A stretch of 14,597 nt of DNA, taken from Desulfobulbaceae bacterium (GTDB lineage: Bacteria > Desulfobacterota > Desulfobulbia > Desulfobulbales > Desulfobulbaceae). The stretch covers positions 1 to 14,597 of the forward strand of contig DRLX01000044.1 of NCBI GenBank assembly GCA_011322715.1. The letters are read 5' to 3'. Positions 13,053-14,597 of the stretch are shown here, piece by piece. Position 1 is the first letter of the stretch. Each line of letters starts with the position of its first letter. Both the position numbers and the translations under genes were made by a program. The notes beneath the pieces are model-generated. The model saw nothing but the letters and a program-made list of their open reading frames with translations, searched no databases and was not told the DNA's origin.

Positions 13053-14597
13053 CTACAATTCATCCGCACCTATATCCGGCGGGTCGCTTCTCGAATCACC
13101 ATCAAAATCATCGGTAATTCCGGCAATGGCTGCCCCGCCATTGTTGGATGCCTGGAGATGAAGATCGCCATACAGGGAACCGATATTCGGATCACCGGCG
13201 GAACTCCTGATCCTGGTCAACGGTCCAAAACGAAGGCGGATAAAATTACCGCCCTCATCAAAGGCGGGCGGCGCGGCGATGGCCGTGGTATTTTCCGGCA
13301 GATTGATCGTCGGCGCCCGGTTACCGTTGACATACTCAAAGACAAATCCCGGGTCCGGATCACCGGAAACGATATCATTGGTGGATGTCAGGCTGCCGCC
13401 GGCCGCAGGCAACACGGAAAAATCACTGTAAACCGGTGCATTACCACCAGCGCAGGCAAGGCCTACGGAGCCGTTGATATCCGGACAGAGGCCACTCAGA
13501 ACATTTGTCGGATCCGTGGAATCGACCAGAAAATGAAACTGACGATTATGCCAGATGATGTTGTCCTGCAGGGTAAGGTCTGAAAAAGCGGCCTCTCCGG
13601 CAGGCAGGAATCCGGCCAGTTCAGCAGTGTGCACCCGCGACACAACACCGGCTCCCGGCAGAGGGGTAGACTCACTGGGCACACCGGGAGTAAAGGCCTC
13701 TGCTCCTGTACCGGTAGAGTCATTATTGGCTATGGAGTTGAACAGAACCCTGGTTCGCAGGGCGTCCTGTACCGAAATACCGCCACCGGCAAGTGCGGCA
13801 ACATTATTAAATATCATGTTGTTGATGATATCTACATGGTGCCAAGTGGCATCATCTGTAGGTGATGCGGCCATATCCTGACCGTTTATCCGGCTTAACC
13901 GGATACCGGCACCATCGCCGACACCGGCGGAGTTGCCCTGTATCAGGTTGCGCAGAACCTGAACGGATCCGGAACCTGGAGATAAGGCCCGCTGGGGATC
14001 GGCCAGACAGGCCGGATCGGCAAGGCCGGTATTGGGGTCAATGGGACAGCCGGGAGCGGGATTACCGGCAATGGATATCCCACCGCCATTGACCGTAACT
14101 CCCTGGTTGAAGTTTTCATTGAATACAATAATATTATCTGAAATCTCGCCGTTATCGCTCAAGCCGAGATGGGCCAGTCCGGCACCGTCCTGCTGACTGA
14201 AATTGCCGCAGATATAATTGCCGGTAACCAGGTAATTGTCTGAACCGTTACAGAGAGATACTCCGCCGCCTGCACCGCTGAAACCGGCATTACGGCTTAT
14301 ATAGTTGTTCCTGATATCAACATTATCGTTATCGGCATCGGAAAAAACCGTCACACCGCCGACATCATGGGTGAGCGCGGGATGACCGACCCGGATACCA
14401 CCGCCGAAAAAGCCGTTATTGCCGGTTATCCGGTTATTGGAAATATCAAGAAAATCAGCAAAACCGTTGACCACTATTCCACCGCCGATATCAGCACCGG
14501 TGATGGTAAAGCCATCGATACGGGCGCCTTGATTGCGTGCATTGGCAAAGCTATAGAGACTTGCAGGATCGGCGGTTGCCAGTACCAGGACTCCGGC
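13053..14597 (-). CDS. C-terminal part of a secreted right-handed parallel beta-helix protein
   Basis: The frame stays open to the right edge, giving 514 residues of a longer protein whose N-terminus lies outside. A GTG at 14474 is not a real start, because the upstream residues (RNQGARIDGFTITGAD) are clearly part of the same fold. The sequence is a chain of short turns rich in Asn, Gly and Ile such as DISNNRITGNNG, DIRNNYISRNAG, VTGNYICGNFS, EISDNIIVFNEN and LQDNIIWHNRQ, the hallmark of right-handed beta-helix (pectate-lyase-like) proteins. It ends DFDGDSRSDPPDIGADEL, a C-terminus common in secreted beta-helix proteins. No catalytic site can be identified. It lies 78 bp before the first multicopper gene, so it may be the first visible gene of the same operon. 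NosD, the beta-helix partner in nitrous oxide reductase assembly, is a functional analogy only; the sequence looks like a secreted surface protein. Confidence 0.9.
   Translation of the reverse strand, partial: AGVLVLATADPASLYSFANARNQGARIDGFTITGADIGGGIVVNGFADFLDISNNRITGNNGFFGGGIRVGHPALTHDVGGVTVFSDADNDNVDIRNNYISRNAGFSGAGGGVSLCNGSDNYLVTGNYICGNFSQQDGAGLAHLGLSDNGEISDNIIVFNENFNQGVTVNGGGISIAGNPAPGCPIDPNTGLADPACLADPQRALSPGSGSVQVLRNLIQGNSAGVGDGAGIRLSRINGQDMAASPTDDATWHHVDIINNMIFNNVAALAGGGISVQDALRTRVLFNSIANNDSTGTGAEAFTPGVPSESTPLPGAGVVSRVHTAELAGFLPAGEAAFSDLTLQDNIIWHNRQFHFLVDSTDPTNVLSGLCPDINGSVGLACAGGNAPVYSDFSVLPAAGGSLTSTNDIVSGDPDPGFVFEYVNGNRAPTINLPENTTAIAAPPAFDEGGNFIRLRFGPLTRIRSSAGDPNIGSLYGDLHLQASNNGGAAIAGITDDFDGDSRSDPPDIGADEL

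Noticed and set aside
12801..13583. A 260-codon open frame on the + strand
   Set aside because: It runs antisense across the end of the beta-helix gene, the gap and the start of the first multicopper gene, all with clear protein motifs on the other strand. Its product has no recognisable domain or plausible composition.

Overview
The window holds 13 genes. One is on the + strand at the left edge. The other twelve all lie on the - strand and are packed so tightly that they read as one long operon, entering from beyond the right edge and ending at position 696. Several families (NosL-like, Sco, FtsX-type ABC permease, GEVED and InlB-like repeat proteins, multicopper oxidases) and the style of the palindromic repeat at 510..695 remind me of Desulfobacterota such as the Desulfobulbales. 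That assignment is recollection and inference, since there is no rRNA or other marker here. Almost every product is exported or membrane-bound, so this is a cell-envelope or cell-surface locus.

Layout in the direction of transcription (right to left): the C-terminal part of a secreted right-handed parallel beta-helix protein (13053..14597, cut by the edge); three consecutive cupredoxin/multicopper-oxidase-type proteins (11754..12974, 10395..11735, 9365..10378); a small predicted lipoprotein (8877..9368); a secreted subtilisin-like S8 protease (7216..8820); and a large secreted protein with two GEVED domains and five InlB-like repeats (5058..7232). A copper-handling module follows: NosL-like chaperone (4523..5005), a 111-residue His-containing exported protein (4191..4526), FtsX-type ABC permease (3034..4194), its ATPase (2350..3030), an eight-helix membrane protein with Cys/His motifs (1334..2341) and a Sco protein (696..1298). 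The operon ends at a 186-bp imperfect palindrome (510..695). On its other side a convergent gene enters from the left edge (1..492).

The most interesting feature is how the copper ligands are divided among the three cupredoxin proteins. The first has an HxxHxHG motif and an HCH...H...M motif in its N-terminal domain, which is one full half of a trinuclear copper site plus a type 1 copper site. The second has HPFHHHG and HSH in its C-terminal domain. That is the other half of a trinuclear site, with the type 1 cysteine replaced by serine. The third is a paralogue of the second with no recognisable copper motif. I infer a six-cupredoxin-domain oxidase split over three polypeptides, with the trinuclear cluster at a subunit interface, matured by the NosL/ABC/Sco module and displayed at the cell surface with a protease and repeat-rich proteins. 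The substrate is unknown; a metal ion is one possibility. Gene junctions repeatedly carry stop/start overlaps or small hairpins, which may tune subunit ratios. No stretch over 300 bases lacks a gene. I saw no tRNA, rRNA, CRISPR array, transposase gene or convincing promoter.
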